DNA of 64,000 nucleotides from Streptomyces shenzhenensis. GTDB lineage: Bacteria; Actinomycetota; Actinomycetes; Streptomycetales; Streptomycetaceae. The stretch is taken from assembly GCF_003688995.1 (NCBI RefSeq), contig NZ_PENI01000042.1:1-64000 (forward strand), in the 5' to 3' direction. The stretch's first letter is position 1, and each line of letters starts with the position of its first letter. Both the position numbers and the translations under genes were made by a program. This document shows, piece by piece, positions 63,301-64,000 of this stretch. The notes below the pieces were generated by a model. That model was not told the origin of the DNA. It worked only from the letters and a program-made list of their open reading frames with translations, and did not search any database.

Positions 63301-63615
63301 GCCGAGCTGAACGCCCGGCACGCCGAACGCGTCGGCGCCGCCTACCGGCACGACTGCGTGAGCGCGCACCACTACCTCGCCGACGCCCTGGAGGCCCCGC
63401 CCGGGGTGAAGCTGGCCGCGCCGGTCACCGTGGTCATGGCCGCCGACGACCCGAACACGGCCGGTGAGCCGGACCGGCACCGGGCCTGGCAGGCGCTGGC
63501 CGAACGGGTGGAGCTGCACGAACTCCCCGACGGCGGCCACCACTTCCTGCGGACCCGCCCGGCCGAGGCGGCACGGGCCGTCCTCGGTGCCACCGCACCG
63601 CTGGCCTCCTCCTGA
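60352..63615 (+). CDS. NRPS: half condensation domain-adenylation-carrier-thioesterase
   Basis: A 1087-residue peptide synthetase. Residues 1-215 match only the C-terminal half of a condensation domain and lack HHxxxDG. Adenylation domain about 242-725: A3 YFTSGSTGEPKGAM, A5 NAYGLTETSDD, A10 LTANGKTDKKAL. By alignment with GrsA the pocket reads roughly D-I-W-Q-S-T-A-D-D-K; two aspartates near the mouth suggest a basic or diamino acid. The carrier (about 755-825) has GATSLTAV with the modified Ser. Thioesterase (about 845-1087) has GHSAG (about 917) and a late His in DGGHHFL. It starts 13 bases after the Pls-like gene with GAGGAAGG, so both are one operon and may work together. Confidence 0.9.
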   Translation: MGAHMGTDREYWSRVLSAGGCTAVPRWVGEPVAGVAAYETAAPDDLTAQLRAMARALKVPLSAVLLAAHAKVLAALSAEHEVVTGYAAGPRRAPLPCRLTVEPATWRALVAAAQRAESDLLAHREFPVDELWRELRVAGPSYEVVFDPDGTEGGLVDDAVLGVGWAERGGRLALRLRYRTQVLDAGYVARVGGYHLAALRLMAADVDAEHARQSLVSADEVHEQLEGLAGPGRVLPQARAHELFEQRARAHPDRVAAVCGDRTWTYGELNARANQLARALLAHGLAREGVVAVVTERTLDWLASVLAVFKAGGVYLPIEPHFPAGRILATLSRAGCRLVLTESGGTGTLDEALTTLPDVEKLLIEGAYREGHDDGDVGVRVAPGQLAYIYFTSGSTGEPKGAMCEHAGMLNHLYAKIDDLGITEGRVVAQTAPQCFDISLWQLVSALLVGGRTLLVGQDDVMDVERFLDTLVAGRVGVAQVVPSYLEVVVSCLEQHPRELPDLRCVSVTGEALKRELVQRWFAAQPRVKLINAYGLTETSDDTNHEVMDKVPERVLLGHAINNVRVYVVDEQLSLVPLGAPGLIAFSGVCVGRGYVNDPERTAEAYREDPYRPGERLYLAGDWGRWHPGGKLEFLGRRDSQVKIRGFRIEIGEIENTLLRVAGVRDAAVVVAERAGRSKHLIAFHTGRRLPTDELREALAAVLPGYMVPSAFHWQDALPLTANGKTDKKALTALAERTAPPAEDDTAAERDRAPLSPAERKLAAVWAELLGVPEPQIGRRDHFFDRGATSLTAVKLTIALDRAVSLKDITRHPVLADLAALLDGAARQPAELLQPLAEPDGTAACALVCFPHAGGNAVNYQPLASALAGSGTAVYAVELPGHDPAVHDEPFAPLARVAERVAAEITARGLTRVMLWGHSAGAATALATAGVLQGRGVDVVRVFLAAQLPGTPAERRAAAGELTQRSDAEIAARLAEDSGYPELAELNARHAERVGAAYRHDCVSAHHYLADALEAPPGVKLAAPVTVVMAADDPNTAGEPDRHRAWQALAERVELHELPDGGHHFLRTRPAEAARAVLGATAPLASS

Positions 63616-63658
63616 GCCCCCACCGTCCCCACAGGGGGGCAACCGAAAGGAAACCGAG

Positions 63659-64000
63659 ATGACGTCCTCTCCCCTGGCACCACCGCTCGACGTGGAGCAG
63701 GCGCCGGACCGTCCCCCGCTCCTGCACATCGACACGCCCGGTGACGCGCCGAGCTGGGCGGCCGAGCACCGCGACGCGCTGCGCGCGCAGGTCGCCGAGC
63801 ACGGAGCGCTGCTCGTGCGCGGCCTGGGTCCGCGCACCCCGGAGCAGGTCGGCGCCGTCTTCGCGGCCCTGGCCGGCGGCCTCATGACCGAACGGGAGGC
63901 CTTCGCCCCCCGGGAGACGTACAGCCCGGGGCTGTATTCCTCCTCCACCTGGCCCGCCAACCAGCCGATGTGCATGCATCACGAGCTGAGCTACACGCTG
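63659..64000 (+). CDS. SyrP/clavaminate synthase-like Fe(II)/2-oxoglutarate oxygenase (5' part)
   Basis: The first 114 residues of a TauD/TfdA-fold oxygenase. GAAAGGAAACC precedes ATG 63659. Visible parts are EHGALLVRGLGPRTPEQVGA, FAPRETYSPGLYSSSTWPAN and MCMHHELSYTL, where H-x-E of HHELSY supplies two ligands of the iron centre, as in SyrP and clavaminate synthase (H-x-E), not H-x-D of TauD. These enzymes hydroxylate amino acids held on carrier domains. It follows the NRPS by 43 bases, so it likely hydroxylates the bound amino acid. The gene continues past the window end. Confidence 0.85.
   Translation, partial: MTSSPLAPPLDVEQAPDRPPLLHIDTPGDAPSWAAEHRDALRAQVAEHGALLVRGLGPRTPEQVGAVFAALAGGLMTEREAFAPRETYSPGLYSSSTWPANQPMCMHHELSYTL

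Noticed and set aside
60310..63975. A 1221-codon open frame on the minus strand over the NRPS gene
   Set aside because: It is the shadow of the NRPS: composition is Gly/Arg/Val/His/Gln-rich without domains, while the plus strand has full NRPS motifs.

Overview
The window is high-GC actinobacterial DNA, most likely from a Streptomyces chromosome. Third codon positions are strongly GC-biased, several starts are GTG or TTG, and a leucine TTA codon was seen in only one gene. Family-level markers agree: a conservon (cvnA-D), a ricin-lectin GH19 chitinase with a chitinase-type promoter box, Tat-lipoprotein enzymes and many NarL/LuxR regulators. The mix of house-keeping and accessory functions suggests a chromosome arm or arm-core boundary.

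Layout. 1-7.5 kb: a chitinase (cut by the window edge), long-form GAPDH, LysR and MalT-like LuxR regulators, a small conserved protein and an HdeD-type membrane protein. 7.5-11.5 kb: a four-gene conservon. 11.6-17.4 kb: an orphan sugar-binding lipoprotein, a zinc-ribbon protein, an aldo/keto reductase, a secreted protein, a multicopper oxidase and a frameshifted L33 gene. 17.7-18.4 kb: a tandem repeat array. 18.6-25.5 kb: a one-domain voltage-gated channel with a TTA codon, pyruvate carboxylase and a MarR/MFS pair. 25.9-30.5 kb: a membrane protein, formaldehyde dehydrogenase, an acyltransferase and an HD protein. 30.5-31.6 kb: a second repeat array.

31.6-40.1 kb is a sugar-foraging locus: a complete YtfQ-R-T-YjfF-type ABC importer, a LacI regulator and a secreted PA14-GH2 glycosidase. 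Similar LacI-type boxes lie in front of the importer and of the glycosidase. 40.5-41.4 kb is a methyltransferase gene split by a ~180-bp MITE-like element with 26-bp inverted repeats. 41.4-48.9 kb is an envelope/stress cluster: fused SecDF, a secreted protein, a two-component system, two DksA-like proteins, a short MreB-like protein and an Rv1733c-like membrane protein.

51-57 kb holds an ABC-F ATPase with what looks like a leader-peptide attenuator, MsrA, a quinone oxidoreductase, a 19-residue hydrophobic peptide gene with its own ribosome site and hairpin, a phospholipase A2 and an AraC regulator. The right end opens a biosynthetic cluster: a stand-alone Pls-type carrier/membrane/triple-C-domain protein without an adenylation domain, then an NRPS (half condensation domain-A-T-TE), then the start of a SyrP/clavaminate-synthase-like oxygenase. 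I read the first two as a possible split epsilon-poly-amino-acid synthetase. This cluster, the attenuator, the small peptide gene and the repeat arrays are the parts I would look at first.
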